Translations under genes and position numbers: made by a program
Assembly (NCBI GenBank): GCA_000024525.1
Contig: CP001769.1
Location: 2,528,001-2,592,000 of the forward strand
Length of the DNA stretch: 64,000 nt
Source of the DNA: Spirosoma linguale DSM 74
GTDB taxonomy: Bacteria > Bacteroidota > Bacteroidia > Cytophagales > Spirosomataceae
Direction: 5' to 3'
Shown: piece after piece, positions 20,001 through 28,988 of the stretch
Layout of the letters: every line of letters begins with the position of its first letter
Numbering within the stretch: position 1 is the first letter of the stretch
Notes under the pieces: generated by a model
Seen by the model: only the letters and a program-made list of their open reading frames with translations
What the model was told of the DNA's origin: nothing
Database searches by the model: none

Positions 20001-21075
20001 TTGCATCAGTGAGCCGGAGACCGAACGAATATTCGAATGTTTTTATCAATCCGAAGAACACCGGGGGTATAATCAGCAGGGTACGGGCATTGGTCTCCAT
20101 CTGGTAAAGCAACTGGTTGAGTTGCACGGGGGCAGCATCAAAGCCGAAAATATGGACCCGGTCGGTTGTCGTTTTCTGATCACCTTACCGCTCGAATCGG
20201 CTGTTGACGAGACAGCGGCACCGGTGGCAGGATTGCCTGTCGGCCATCACCAATTGCCGGAGTTGGCAGAGAATGGCCAGACCGAAGTGAAATCCCGGAA
20301 GAAAGCCCGTCGTATCGTTATTGCCGACGACGACACGGAGATCTGCCATTACCTCACGGATGAATTATCGGGCGAGTACACGATTTTTGCCTATGCCAAT
20401 GGCGAGGATGCGTATAAAGGAATCGTGAGAGAAAAACCCGATCTGGTGGTCAGTGACGTCATGATGCCGGTAATGGACGGAATGGCCCTCTGCCGAAAGT
20501 TGCGGGCAAATCCACTGGTTAACCACATACCCGTTATTCTGCTGACGGCCAAAACGGAGGAGTCGAGTAATGCACTGGGATTTGAATTAGGAGCCGACGC
20601 TTACATCACCAAACCGTTCAACATCGACATACTGTCGAAAACAATTAAAAGCCTGATCCGAAATCGGCAGATCATCCTGAACAATGAAAGCGAGCAGCAG
20701 TATCAGGAGGAGTTCATTTCGAAGGTCAGTATCAAATCCGCCGATACAAAGCTCCTGGAAAAAGTACACGCCCTGATCAATAAAAACCTGTCTAACCCCG
20801 ACTTAAGTGTCGAGATGATTGCCGGTGAAATTGGTATAAGCCGGGTACACCTTCATCGGAAATTAAAAGAGTTGACAAACTCGACAACGCGGGATTTAAT
20901 CAGGCATATCCGACTAAAACAGGCGGCTGATCTGCTGACTACGAAGGGATTGACGGTTTCGGAAGTCGCCTTTGCCACGGGCTTTGCGAATGTGAATAAC
21001 TTTTCGGTGTCCTTCAAAGAATTGTACGGTGTATCGCCCGCTCACTATGCCGAACAACAGTTGGTAAAACATTGA
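17026..21075 (+). CDS. Hybrid two-component system sensor/AraC regulator of the xylan locus
   Basis: This 1349-residue HTCS protein combines sensor, kinase, receiver and transcription factor. A signal sequence/first membrane helix is followed by a periplasmic two-domain propeller of reg_prop repeats (about 30-700, repeated patterns such as GNIWLGIYQKGL, GNLWIGTSQGLKK). A Y_Y_Y domain (about 715-775) and one membrane helix (KLVYALLFLLLGILIARII) come next. The HisKA domain has FFINIAHEIRTPL (His838), followed by an HATPase with GTGIGLHLVKQLVELHGG. The receiver has its phosphoacceptor at Asp1144 in VVSDVMMPVMDG, and a C-terminal AraC helix-turn-helix ends in VSPAHYAEQQ. In the N-box region DSGHCISEPE has Cys-Ile where Gly-Ile is usual. 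By family precedent the propeller senses a xylan oligosaccharide and the AraC end activates the SusCD operon. GH43 follows 26 bp later. Confidence 0.95.
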   Translation: MLFKRLLVLLWLWWPCIVSGQSGKLFTVETGLSGSLVTDIHQDQSGFVWIATEDGLNRFDGIKFTVYQHSKKDTTSLLNNQIHALFADKSGRMYVGSTEGLQYYDPATDAFHTIPLKLPNGQSINASVSTLCQRKNGDVLVGTSGHGTFKLIRKGPLLFGRKVLANAPSEIIIRILEDTEQNLWVSTEDKGLYRFSGQSVNAYFVSKKSQNNIISSICQDRYGRLFVGNMSSGLYRYDPASNTFLSIPYNGRTDLPVADLLVNRNNQIVVATSGKGMKYFDPVSDKILDLESSVTSFDFSRTKVNTMLEDQAGNIWLGIYQKGLLLLAGNTNRFGYIGYKSVSRKSIGSSAVMALTQDTQGTVWVGTDSDGLFALPATSNASVHYLTDKEGGTAPSNILTIHEDSQKNLWLGSYLTGLSRFDRNTGKSTYIDKLVDKRGDNVQRVFSIKEDARQRLWIGTMGSGVFQLDLRSGAVKNFEALPGKLYRPELNYIPNSWINCLLVTKDNKLFIGTFDGLGCLDLDTENFVSTLGTNRLMAGTVVYSLYEDNKGNLWIGTSQGLKKMNRSTKEITSFDADQGLPGNFIWAIQGDKMGDLWLSTNRGLSKMDVDSSTFTNFYSSDGLQGNEFSRGASLNTSSGELFFGGVNGISYFKPDEVRVANKRLTVRIVDLFIRDKPVKKGMLSGSFQVVDTTVTNATEFNLAHHDNSFTLEFSTMDFIDAERVAYQYSINNNDWEELRPGSNRLTFDNLSPGRYEFQLRAKFNSAVSEIRQVTVIVHPVWYLSTWAKLVYALLFLLLGILIARIIKNRRQAKAEFLAHQRQEEINEAKLQFFINIAHEIRTPLTLVVSPLQKLITTDQNEERGHLYDIMGRNTKRILDLVNQLMDIRKIEKGQMTLQLAQIEMTRFTKEVCQLFEEQILSKQIQFILDVPPERIFARIDPQNFDKVLINVLSNAFKFTPSGGTIRVALTVGHSETADSQPDLAIAIEDSGHCISEPETERIFECFYQSEEHRGYNQQGTGIGLHLVKQLVELHGGSIKAENMDPVGCRFLITLPLESAVDETAAPVAGLPVGHHQLPELAENGQTEVKSRKKARRIVIADDDTEICHYLTDELSGEYTIFAYANGEDAYKGIVREKPDLVVSDVMMPVMDGMALCRKLRANPLVNHIPVILLTAKTEESSNALGFELGADAYITKPFNIDILSKTIKSLIRNRQIILNNESEQQYQEEFISKVSIKSADTKLLEKVHALINKNLSNPDLSVEMIAGEIGISRVHLHRKLKELTNSTTRDLIRHIRLKQAADLLTTKGLTVSEVAFATGFANVNNFSVSFKELYGVSPAHYAEQQLVKH

Positions 21076-21101
21076 TTTTTTAGATTTCCAGTACGTCAAC
21101 T

Positions 21102-23054
21102 ATGAACCGTTACTTTAGCTTATTTCTTATCCTGAGCACCTTGCTCTCGGGAGCCCCAGCTGTCCATGCACAGCAGACGTCCAACTACACCCAGGTCAAC
21201 ACCTACGTCAACCCGGTACTTCCCGGCGATCATCCAGACCCAACCATGCTGCGCGTGGGGGATGACTTTTACCATTGCGGGTCGAGTTTTCATTTCACGC
21301 CCTATCTGCCCATCTATCATTCCAAAGACATGGTGCATTGGGAGGTTATCAGCCGCGTAGTGCCGCCCACCGCTAGTTTTGTCTCCGACAGGCCTTCGGC
21401 GGGTATCTGGCAAGGGGCCATTACCTATTTCTACGGGTCGTACTGGATTTACTTCTCGGCCAACGGGCAATGGTTTTCCAAAGCCAGCAGCCCCAAAGGA
21501 CCGTGGTCGGAGCCGGTGCGGGTGAAAGGTGATCCCAAAACGGGGCCACTGGGCTACGACAATTCGATCTTTGTCGACGACGATGGCAAGCCGTACATGG
21601 TGATCAAGAATGGTCAGAAAACCAACCGATTGCAGGAGCTGGGACGGGATGGCCAGCTGACGGCCTCGGCCATTGATCTCGACTGGGTCAACGCCAAACT
21701 ACAATATAGCTGGGCGGAGGGGCCGGTGATGTGCAAGCGGAATGGCTACTACTACTATTTCCCGGCGGGCGACGTGTCGGGCGGGCAATATGCCATGCGG
21801 GGCAAAGCCCTCACCGCCGACTCGACTCAATGGGAACGGCTCGGCGATTTCTTCAAACCCATCACCGATCCTAAAACGGGATTCCGTCGGCCCAACCACA
21901 TTTCGGCCCCGATTCAGTTGGCCGATGGCACCTGGTGGACAATTGGCCAAAGCTATGAAAAGCCGCTTGAAGGAGCCGATTGGTCGGGCATGGGCAGGCA
22001 AACGGGCCTGTATCAGGTTATTTGGGAAGGAGACCGTCCGTGGGGCCTAGCGCCCACCACCAAACCAGTGGCACGACCCAATCTGCCCCAGTCGGGTATT
22101 CTGTGGCGAAGCGCACAGTCAGACCGGTTCGATAGCGACGTGCTTTCGCCGAACTGGCATTTTTTGAGCAAACGGGTAGCAGACCGGTATTCGTTGTCGG
22201 CGCGTAAAGGCTGGGTACGTCTCTCACCCGACACCGCCCGTGTGCACCTGATGCAGAAAGAAACGGATCATTATTATACCGCCGTCACCCGTGTCGACCT
22301 CAACGCCGACGATCCCGCTGCAAAAGCCGGTATCTATTTGACCAATGGCAATCAGAAGGTGTTTGCCCAACTCTACAGTGGGTTCGATACGGGTAAAAAG
22401 ATCGTTTTCAGACTCGATACGGCCATCCGCACGGTGCCCAATTCAGTCGGCAGCGTTGTCTGGCTGAAAGTGGAACGGAACGAGCACCAGCTGACCGGCT
22501 ACTACAGCCGTGATGGAACGAAATGGACCGCCGTTGGGCCTCCCATCAGTTCGGTAAGTCTGGACAAGGCCCAACCCAATTTCAATTCGTGGGTGGGTAC
22601 CAGTATAGGTTTATTTGCCGAAGGCAAACCCGCCGACTTTGATTTTTTCATCTGTAAAGACGGCTTTTCCAGCCTTCCGGCCGTGGGTTACAGCAATTAT
22701 TATGGCGTCGAAAAAACAGGGGTCACTGCCGGGTCTGGCGTTACCAATGACTCCAGTCAGGGCGGCTGGTTTATGCTGTCGGGCGTTGATTTAGGCATGG
22801 GTAACGACGCAGCTAAACAGGTTCAGCTCCAGGTATCGACTACTATGGAAGGAACGCTTGAGCTATGGCTCGACGATTTAAGTAACGGGAAAAAGATCGC
22901 CACCATCCCGTTTAAATCAACTACTGGCAAAGCGACCTCGAAAACGGTAAGCCAATCCGTCAAAGGGGTTTCAGGGCATCACGATGTCTTTGTGAAATTT
23001 CCAGCTGGAAAAGCTAATATCGTTACGGTGAAAGCGTTGCAATTTCAAAAGTAG
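21102..23054 (+). CDS. GH43 beta-xylosidase/alpha-L-arabinofuranosidase with C-terminal CBM6-like domain
   Basis: This is a 650-residue exported glycoside hydrolase family 43 enzyme (inverting). A signal peptide ends near VHAQ. The five-blade propeller carries the three catalytic acids: base Asp46 in DHPDPTML, pKa-modulating Asp153 in GYDNSIFVDDDG, and acid Glu206 in WAEGPVM. A GH43 C-terminal beta-sandwich follows (about 345-520, FDSDVLSPNWHFL ... AGIYLTNGNQ ... SIGLFAEG). A CBM6-like domain ends the protein (about 545-650, GGWFMLSGVDLGMG ... GHHDVFVKFPAG). It would remove xylose or arabinose from xylo-oligosaccharides released by the GH10. It is the last plus-strand gene of the locus and is probably co-transcribed with the HTCS gene. 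Confidence 0.92.
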   Translation: MNRYFSLFLILSTLLSGAPAVHAQQTSNYTQVNTYVNPVLPGDHPDPTMLRVGDDFYHCGSSFHFTPYLPIYHSKDMVHWEVISRVVPPTASFVSDRPSAGIWQGAITYFYGSYWIYFSANGQWFSKASSPKGPWSEPVRVKGDPKTGPLGYDNSIFVDDDGKPYMVIKNGQKTNRLQELGRDGQLTASAIDLDWVNAKLQYSWAEGPVMCKRNGYYYYFPAGDVSGGQYAMRGKALTADSTQWERLGDFFKPITDPKTGFRRPNHISAPIQLADGTWWTIGQSYEKPLEGADWSGMGRQTGLYQVIWEGDRPWGLAPTTKPVARPNLPQSGILWRSAQSDRFDSDVLSPNWHFLSKRVADRYSLSARKGWVRLSPDTARVHLMQKETDHYYTAVTRVDLNADDPAAKAGIYLTNGNQKVFAQLYSGFDTGKKIVFRLDTAIRTVPNSVGSVVWLKVERNEHQLTGYYSRDGTKWTAVGPPISSVSLDKAQPNFNSWVGTSIGLFAEGKPADFDFFICKDGFSSLPAVGYSNYYGVEKTGVTAGSGVTNDSSQGGWFMLSGVDLGMGNDAAKQVQLQVSTTMEGTLELWLDDLSNGKKIATIPFKSTTGKATSKTVSQSVKGVSGHHDVFVKFPAGKANIVTVKALQFQK

Positions 23055-23227
23055 GCACCTTTATAGTTGCAAAAAAAGAAAGTACATGTCGTGTGCGACG
23101 GATTAGGTTGAACAGATATTAAAAAATAATTGTCTCACAATTCGCTCCTGCCTGAGACGACCGGAGCTTGATGGATCAGCTTCTTAACTGGGGCGTATAT
23201 TGTAGCACTTTCTAGAGGCACAGGGTA

Positions 23228-24493
23228 TTATTTCTTCGTTGTTGGCGCCGGGGTGGCCCGATTTAAAAGAGCCGTCAGCTTTTTCCGCGTTGCGGGTGTT
23301 TCTTTCAGCGAAAGAGATTTCTGAAAATTTGTGATAGCACTGAGGGTGTCTTTTTTGGCCATAAAGTAATCGCCATACGAGTCATAAGCGTTGAAACTGG
23401 CTGGGTAAGTCGCCACATTGAGTTTGAACAGACTTTCGGCTTTTGTAAACTTCTTCTGGGATACCATGAAAGAGCCCAGTTCATTGACTAGACTTTCCGG
23501 GGGCTTCACCTGATAGCCCAACTGCCGGGTGGCGGCCCTAAAATGGGTTGTCAGTTTATCGGCTAACCCGGTATTATCTTCCTCATAGTCTTGGTCGGTC
23601 AGCTTTAACCGGTAGGAAGCAAAAATGAAATGGAGTGCGTCGTATTCGGCGATGAGTGGCACCGAGCTATGGTCATCCAGGCCGTAGTATTTCCCCTGGT
23701 AGCGTAAGCCGGTTTGTCCATTGGCTTTTAGTAAGCGATTCAAGGCTAAGATGGAGCGGATGTGTTGGGTAGAGCCACTCGTATCCGCCTGTACCCCCAA
23801 GGTATCCATCCCCGACTCCATCGTGTTGGCGATACCAACAAACAGGGCTTTGCCCGCATACGTCTGGCTGGCAATAACCTGCTTAGCGGTATGGAGCAGC
23901 TTTTGATTAGCCCACCACATACTCGGGTCGATGGCCACGTAGGCGTTGAACAGGTTCGGGTGATGAATCAACGTATTAATGACCATCAGCCCACCCAGCG
24001 AATGGCCGATGAATACTTTGTAGGGCTCAGTGGGATACAGGGAGTCCATGTGAGGAATCAGTTCGCCTTCGATGAAGGCGGTGAATTTCTCCCCTCCGCC
24101 CGAGTTTTTCAGTCTTGTACTGTCGGCAGCCGATGGAATCATTCCGCCCCCTGGTGTGGGTGTCAGATCCCGCAGCCTATTGGTATTGGGAATCCCCACC
24201 ACGATCATCTCCGGGCAGATCGTATTGCCATTGGCGGTGCTTAGTTGGTGGATCATCCCCACCACCGAGCGAAAGTGGCTCTCGCCATCCAGCAGATAGA
24301 CCACCGGATACCGTCGTTTGGATGCCCCTTCCTGTCTATAACTGTCTGGTACATGCACCCAAAGTTTACGCTTCTCCTGGAGGATTTTTGAGTCTAGGCT
24401 ATCAATCTGCCCGATGACAATTTGCTTCGTCGATTGAGATCGTGTTAGTAGGGGTAAGAGAACAGATAGGGTCAGTAGAAACCATTTTTTCAT
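23228..24493 (-). CDS. Exported Fes/IroE-type alpha/beta-hydrolase esterase with C-terminal TPR-like tail
   Basis: This is a 421-residue putative esterase (COG2819 / esterase-D-like). The start is set at the Met of MKKWFLLTLSVLLPLL, which gives a clean signal peptide; an in-frame upstream start adds 17 residues that do not look like one. The alpha/beta-hydrolase core has RYPVVYLLDGESHF, the oxyanion/nucleophile elbow FIGHSLGG (Ser165), and a histidine in GLDDHSSVPL. The last 90 residues form TPR-like helices (FTKAESLFKLNVATYP, AITNFQKSLSLKE). It converges on the xylan locus, so removal of acetyl or feruloyl groups is plausible. However, the same fold covers siderophore esterases, so the substrate is not proven. 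Confidence 0.82.
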   Translation of the reverse strand: MKKWFLLTLSVLLPLLTRSQSTKQIVIGQIDSLDSKILQEKRKLWVHVPDSYRQEGASKRRYPVVYLLDGESHFRSVVGMIHQLSTANGNTICPEMIVVGIPNTNRLRDLTPTPGGGMIPSAADSTRLKNSGGGEKFTAFIEGELIPHMDSLYPTEPYKVFIGHSLGGLMVINTLIHHPNLFNAYVAIDPSMWWANQKLLHTAKQVIASQTYAGKALFVGIANTMESGMDTLGVQADTSGSTQHIRSILALNRLLKANGQTGLRYQGKYYGLDDHSSVPLIAEYDALHFIFASYRLKLTDQDYEEDNTGLADKLTTHFRAATRQLGYQVKPPESLVNELGSFMVSQKKFTKAESLFKLNVATYPASFNAYDSYGDYFMAKKDTLSAITNFQKSLSLKETPATRKKLTALLNRATPAPTTKK

Positions 24494-24827
24494 AGCGTTC
24501 AGGGAAGAGGATGATTGATGGCGTACAAGGGCACAAGCCAACACCTAAAAGACATAAGCCCATTAGTAAGGACTCAATGGGTTGAGTACAATCGTTTATT
24601 TTATAATAAGTTAGCGCTATTCACAGCCGTGTTGTCTAACCAGCTATGGTTTAGCTAAAGTACGAAAAACGTTAAACTAACTACGCATGGATTCTTCGTC
24701 TCAATAATCGCTCCTATATGAGACGAAGCGTAATATACTGAATTCCAATCCTCCCAATCTGACTACAACATTTACTGATCTGACTACTTTTGGCCCTGGT
24801 CTGATTGAGACCTTTGCCTAAAACAAA
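24494..24827. other. Divergent intergenic region between esterase and SDR genes
   Basis: This 334-bp gap lies between divergently transcribed genes and must hold both promoters. I see no strong hairpin, repeat or assignable operator. Confidence 0.35.
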
Positions 24828-25577
24828 TTGAAGCGTATGCAAAAGCAAGTTTTGGATAAGGTAGTTGCTATTACGGGTGCTGGAAGTGGTATTGGTAAGG
24901 CCATCGCGATCGAGTTGGCCAGGTATGGAGCCAAGGTAGTGGTAGGCTCCCGCACGGAAGCGGCATTGATTGAGGTGGTCGAGCAAATAAAACAAGCGGG
25001 CGGAGAAGCCGTACATGTAGTGACCAATGTAAAGAATAAAGAAGACCTACTCCGGTTAGTTAATACCGCTGTCGACACCTATGGCAGGTTGGATGTCATG
25101 GTCAATAATGCTGGTGTCGCGCATATTAGCCCTATTGATGAGCTGGACCTGAACGAATGGGAAGAGATGATCGACAGTAACTTGAAAGGCGTTTTGTATG
25201 GCATGGCAGCCGCCATCCCTATTTTCAAACAGCAGCTGTCCGGTCACATCATCAACATTATTTCCACCTCGGGCTTAAAGATAGTGCCAACCCAGGGTGT
25301 GTATGCCGCCACTAAAAATGCCGTGCGAACCCTGACCGAAGCATTCCGCCAGGAGTCGGACGGCACCATTCGCATCACGGGTATTTCGCCGGGTTATGTA
25401 AAAACAAACCTGGTCAATACCGTAAAAGATGAAGCAAAACGCCAACAGGTAATACAAGCAATGGAGCAATTAGGACTACCTCCGGTTGCGGTGGCCAATG
25501 CTGTAATCTATGCGGTCAGTCAGCCAGCCCATGTAGAAGTAGGCGACATTGTCATTCGGCCGGCAAAACAGAATTGA
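24828..25577 (+). CDS. Short-chain dehydrogenase/reductase
   Basis: This is a classical SDR oxidoreductase of 249 residues. It has the NAD(P)-binding glycine motif TGAGSGIGKA near the N-terminus, NNAG, and the catalytic triad with Ser146, Tyr159 and Lys163 (STSG ... VYAATK). The ISPGYVKTNL segment is typical of the family. A basic residue in the SRTEA loop after the second strand favours NADP(H). The gene precedes an AraC regulator by 27 bp on the same strand; such SDR-AraC pairs are frequent in soil Bacteroidota. Substrate unknown. Met1 or Met4 could be the start. Confidence 0.92.
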   Translation: MKRMQKQVLDKVVAITGAGSGIGKAIAIELARYGAKVVVGSRTEAALIEVVEQIKQAGGEAVHVVTNVKNKEDLLRLVNTAVDTYGRLDVMVNNAGVAHISPIDELDLNEWEEMIDSNLKGVLYGMAAAIPIFKQQLSGHIINIISTSGLKIVPTQGVYAATKNAVRTLTEAFRQESDGTIRITGISPGYVKTNLVNTVKDEAKRQQVIQAMEQLGLPPVAVANAVIYAVSQPAHVEVGDIVIRPAKQN

Positions 25578-25604
25578 GCCGGAAAAGATCATGTTAGGAC
25601 GCAT

Positions 25605-26519
25605 ATGAAAGATAGTAGCCATACATACCATTTTAGCAGTATTTCCCAACTCCTGAAGCATGGGGGACATCGTCCACCTTTACATCCTTTGATTGCGCTA
25701 ATCGATTATAGCAAGACTGGTTTTGACGTCTTAAAAACAGGCGAGAAAATTATACTTGACTTTTATAAAGTGTCTTTTAAAAAGGACTTTAAAGGTCGGG
25801 TGAGGTACGGGCAAGGCTCTTATGATTTTGAGGAAGGGGGCCTTGCTTTTTTAAAGCCAAACCAGGTTGTTTTTACTTCTGATGATAGTAGCCAGTACGA
25901 AGGCTATGCGCTATATGTTCATCCTGACTTTCTTAGAGGCTATCCCTTAAGCAAGTCCATCCACCGCTATGGTTTTTTCTCCTATGCCGTTAATGAAGCA
26001 CTTTTCTTGTCGGCAAAGGAAAAAGAGATCGTCAGCCACCTGTTTGATGCCATACAAAGCGAACTGGAAACCAATATAGATGCATTCAGTCAGGATGTAT
26101 TGGTATCACAGCTCGAGGTGTTGCTCAACTATAGCCACCGCTTTTACAATCGACAGTTTCTTACGCGAAAGGCAGTAAACCACGATATCCTCTCGTCAAT
26201 GGACAACTTGCTGGATCAGTATTTTGAGGAGCGCAAAGGCCATCAAACCGGTTTACCATCGGTGCAGTACGTCAGCTTACAGCTCGATGTATCTGCTCGT
26301 TACCTGAGCGACATGCTTCGTTCGCTCACGGGGCAGACTACGCAGCAGTATATTCAACAGGCGGTTATCGAAAGGTCGAAAGATTTATTAAGTGCTGGCC
26401 CCCTTTCCATTGCCGAAATCGCTTATCAACTTGGGTTTGAGCACCCGCAGTCGTTCAGCAAGCTCTTTAAGAGGAAGACCAACTTCTCTCCGCTAGAATT
26501 TAGGCGATCGTTCAGTTAG
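25605..26519 (+). CDS. AraC-family transcriptional regulator
   Basis: This 304-residue regulator has an N-terminal cupin-like ligand region (GRVRYGQGSYDFEEGGLAFL) and a C-terminal pair of helix-turn-helix motifs (VSLQLDVSARYLSDMLRSLT, then IAEIAYQLGFEHPQSFSKLF) ending FSPLEFRRSFS. It follows the SDR gene with a 27-bp gap and probably controls it. It is complete; an IS1182-family element lies 164 bp downstream and does not interrupt it. Confidence 0.92.
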   Translation: MKDSSHTYHFSSISQLLKHGGHRPPLHPLIALIDYSKTGFDVLKTGEKIILDFYKVSFKKDFKGRVRYGQGSYDFEEGGLAFLKPNQVVFTSDDSSQYEGYALYVHPDFLRGYPLSKSIHRYGFFSYAVNEALFLSAKEKEIVSHLFDAIQSELETNIDAFSQDVLVSQLEVLLNYSHRFYNRQFLTRKAVNHDILSSMDNLLDQYFEERKGHQTGLPSVQYVSLQLDVSARYLSDMLRSLTGQTTQQYIQQAVIERSKDLLSAGPLSIAEIAYQLGFEHPQSFSKLFKRKTNFSPLEFRRSFS

Positions 26520-26683
26520 CCTACCCACCAATTCGACAACGTTACCCGCAGTTTGGGGTACGTTAGACGCCCTATTGCCCTGTACCTCAAGTCGGACGCG
26601 ACTTCGAGTTGGATTGTACCTCTACGGGTCATATGAAAACTTTCAAAAATAGCAGTCCGGCCATTTTCTCAAAAAACGCTGGT

Positions 26684-26702
26684 GGCTGTTGCACAACTCT
26701 GC
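26684..26702 (+). repeat. Left terminal inverted repeat of IS1182 element
   Basis: A 19-bp sequence GGCTGTTGCACAACTCTGC that matches perfectly the complement of the right end. Confidence 0.9.
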
Positions 26703-26725
26703 CAGTGCCTAAAACTGCATGATAG

Positions 26726-28292
26726 ATGGAGTTTTTGTACCTTCAGCTATCTATGCAAGGCAGAAAACACGACCGCGAAAAACTCATCACCTCTTTCCAC
26801 CTTTCCAGCCGCATTCCGAAAGATAATTTCTACCGTCGGCTGAAGGAGACGCTCGATCTGACGTTCCTGTATGAACACACCGAAGCCTGTTATGGCTCGA
26901 CAGGCAATCCCTCGATTGACCCAGTTGTCTTCTTCAAGTTCATGCTCATCAGCTACCTGGAGAATATTACCTCTGACCGTAAGCTGATTGAGCACTGCTC
27001 CATGCGCATGGATATGCTGTATTTCCTGGGCTACAACATTGATGAACCGCTTCCCTGGCACTCTACGTTGAGCCGTACCCGTCAACTTTACCCAGAAGCA
27101 CTTTTTGAGCTACTATTTGACAAGGTATTCAGCCTGTGCGTGGCCAATAATATGGTAGCTGGTCGGCGAGTAGCTATCGACTCAGCCCCTGTCAAAGCCA
27201 ATGCGTCGATGGAACGACTGCTCGAAAAACAACCTAATCTACCTGGTCCCAGGCTGGTCCAGTCGGCGGAGGATCAGCCCGGGACTTCCATAGCTACCCT
27301 CAGTCCCCGGCAAGCTGCGCCAGTGATTACCGCTGCCGATCATCAGCTAAGACAGTTAAAAAAGCGCCAGCAAAACTTGAAGCATGCACCAACAACGCTA
27401 GGAGCTGGCAACGAAAAGGCAAAGTTATTGAGTAACAAAACCCATTACAGTCCTGCCGATCCCGATGCTCGTATTTCGATCAAGCCGGGTAAAGCCCGCA
27501 AACTCAACTACAATTGCAGCTTGGCAGTGGATACCGCTCAAGGGGTCATCAGTCATGTGCAGGCCGATTTTGCCGATGGTCGGGATAGCCAGTCGCTACC
27601 CGATATTACGCTGAAGCTTCAGCAGCGGTTGGCCAATAATGAACTGCGTCTAGAGGAGATACTGGCTGATTCTGGGTACTCCAATGGGAGTAACTACGCC
27701 TTGCTGGAGCAATGGAATATCACGGCCGGGCCGCCGGTGCGGATGGATACCCGTCTTCGGCCAATACAAGCCCCAAATCGAAGGCTTTCCCTATGCCCCT
27801 GAAAGCGATCACTTTACCTGCTCGCAGGGTAAGCGTTTAGTGTTTAAGACGTTTGACAAGACCGCGGATGGCGGCTGGCTAAAAGTCTACCGGGCGGATT
27901 ATCAAGACTGCCGACAATGCCCACTCAAACCCACCTGTGTGCCCAAGAGTCAGTGTCGACAGATTACTCGGACGGCCTATGATCCCTTTTATCGGCGAGC
28001 TTTGGCGCGTCAGCAAAGTCGGCGAGGCAAGCGTATGAAACGGCTTCGCCACCAGACGGTTGAGCCGGTCTTAGGGAGTTTAGTGGAGCACTACGGCATA
28101 CGCAAACTAAATGTACGCGGCAAAGCCGGGGCTCACAAGGTGATGCTAATGGCGGCTATTGCCTTCAATCTGAAGAAGTATATGAAGTTCACGCCCAAGT
28201 CTATTGTCAGCCAGGCCATAGCCCTAAAGGTGGACTGGTCATTGGCTTCTGGGGACACTTTTCTGGGCTTTGGCGTGCTTTTTCTCAACTAA
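26726..28292 (+). pseudogene. IS1182-family DDE transposase, frameshifted
   Basis: This is the transposase of the surrounding element. The first frame (26726-27802) has the DUF772-type N-terminus (FFKFMLISYLENITSDRKLIEHC) and the DDE core start (RRVAIDSAPVKANASMERL; DPDARISIKPGK; EEILADSGYSNGSNYALLEQ). From about 27740-27790 the reading continues in another frame with FGQYKPQIEGFPYAPE, the cysteine-bearing DCRQCPLKPTC and the C-terminal GLU-type segment RLRHQTVEPVLGSL ... MLMAAIAFNLKKYMKF. In relatives these are one 500-residue protein, so a single indel has split it. Autonomous transposition is unlikely unless the shift is programmed or a sequencing error. Confidence 0.85.
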
Positions 28293-28356
28293 GCAGGGTA
28301 GACAATGGTAGAAAATCTCATTCGCCAATTCAGCCGCTGAAAAATCGATGTTGGAA

Positions 28357-28375
28357 GCAGAGTTGTGCAACAGCC
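28357..28375 (-). repeat. Right terminal inverted repeat of IS1182 element
   Basis: A 19-bp complement of the left repeat, followed directly by ACGCT. Confidence 0.9.
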
Positions 28376-28424
28376 ACGCTCCCTCTTATGAGCCAAGTCC
28401 GTCTCTAGTCCATTGATTAAATAA

Positions 28425-28456
28425 AATAAGTCGACAACTTTATATTGTCGACTTAT
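28425..28456 (-). terminator. Rho-independent terminator of the low-complexity protein gene
   Basis: ATAAGTCGACAA (28425-28436) pairs with TTGTCGACTTAT (28445-28456). On the minus strand the stem is followed by a TTTTATTTAA run, about 80 bp after the stop of the upstream minus-strand gene. Confidence 0.75.
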
Positions 28457-28538
28457 AGCCATTGATACTAAATCAAAAAAAATAATCCTTTTAGCCAGGC
28501 CGGATAAACCTTTCATTGATGGGGTTCCAACTCGTGAA

Positions 28539-28988
28539 CTAATTGTTAGGTGGAGTAGTACCAGTAGATCCAGAGGAAGAAGAACTACTGCCCTGACTGC
28601 CACTCATACTTTTCGATCGGCGGCCGCTACGACCTTGTGCTGAGCCTTGAGAACTCGAACTTCCAGTGCTAGTGGTCGTACCACTGCTCGAACCGTCATT
28701 CATCGTTCCGTTACTGGATGAGTTTGTGCCCATCGTTGACCGGCGTCCTGACCGATTCCGATTCATCTTGCCATTGCCCGACGAGCCTGAAGCGTTGTCG
28801 GAACTAGTCCCCATCGTTGACCCATTACTGGTACCACTACTGGTGGTTGTGCCATTTTGATTAGCCGACCCATTGGTTCCGTTGCCGTTGCCGCTATTTG
28901 ATGTTGTTCCATTAGTCGATGATTGCGCCTGGGCGCTGAACGAGACTACTGCCAATAGCATAGCCCCCATTAATACGATTTTTTTCAT
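28539..28988 (-). CDS. Small secreted Ser/Gly/Asn/Thr-rich low-complexity protein
   Basis: This 149-residue protein has a clean signal peptide (MKKIVLMGAMLLAVVSFSAQAQ, about 1-22) used here to set the start. The rest is almost only Ser, Gly, Asn and Thr, interrupted by two near-identical basic patches, RNRSGRRSTMGT and QGRSGRRSKSMSG. It ends TGTTPPNN. No enzyme fold is expected; it should be disordered and exported to the periplasm or beyond. Similar Ser/Gly-rich exported proteins are common in Spirosoma-like bacteria but have no known role that I can name. It is monocistronic, with its own terminator. Confidence 0.75.
   Translation of the reverse strand: MKKIVLMGAMLLAVVSFSAQAQSSTNGTTSNSGNGNGTNGSANQNGTTTSSGTSNGSTMGTSSDNASGSSGNGKMNRNRSGRRSTMGTNSSSNGTMNDGSSSGTTTSTGSSSSQGSAQGRSGRRSKSMSGSQGSSSSSSGSTGTTPPNN

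Larger units (their letters stand above)
26684..28375 (+). mobile_element. IS1182-family insertion sequence
   Basis: This 1.69-kb element is bounded by perfect 19-bp terminal inverted repeats, GGCTGTTGCACAACTCTGC at 26684-26702 and its complement at 28357-28375. It carries one plus-strand transposase gene that is broken by a frameshift. The pentamer ACGCT occurs 3 bp outside the left repeat and directly outside the right repeat, so it may be a remnant of a target duplication, but the fit is not exact. It separates the SDR/AraC pair from the low-complexity secreted protein. Confidence 0.88.
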
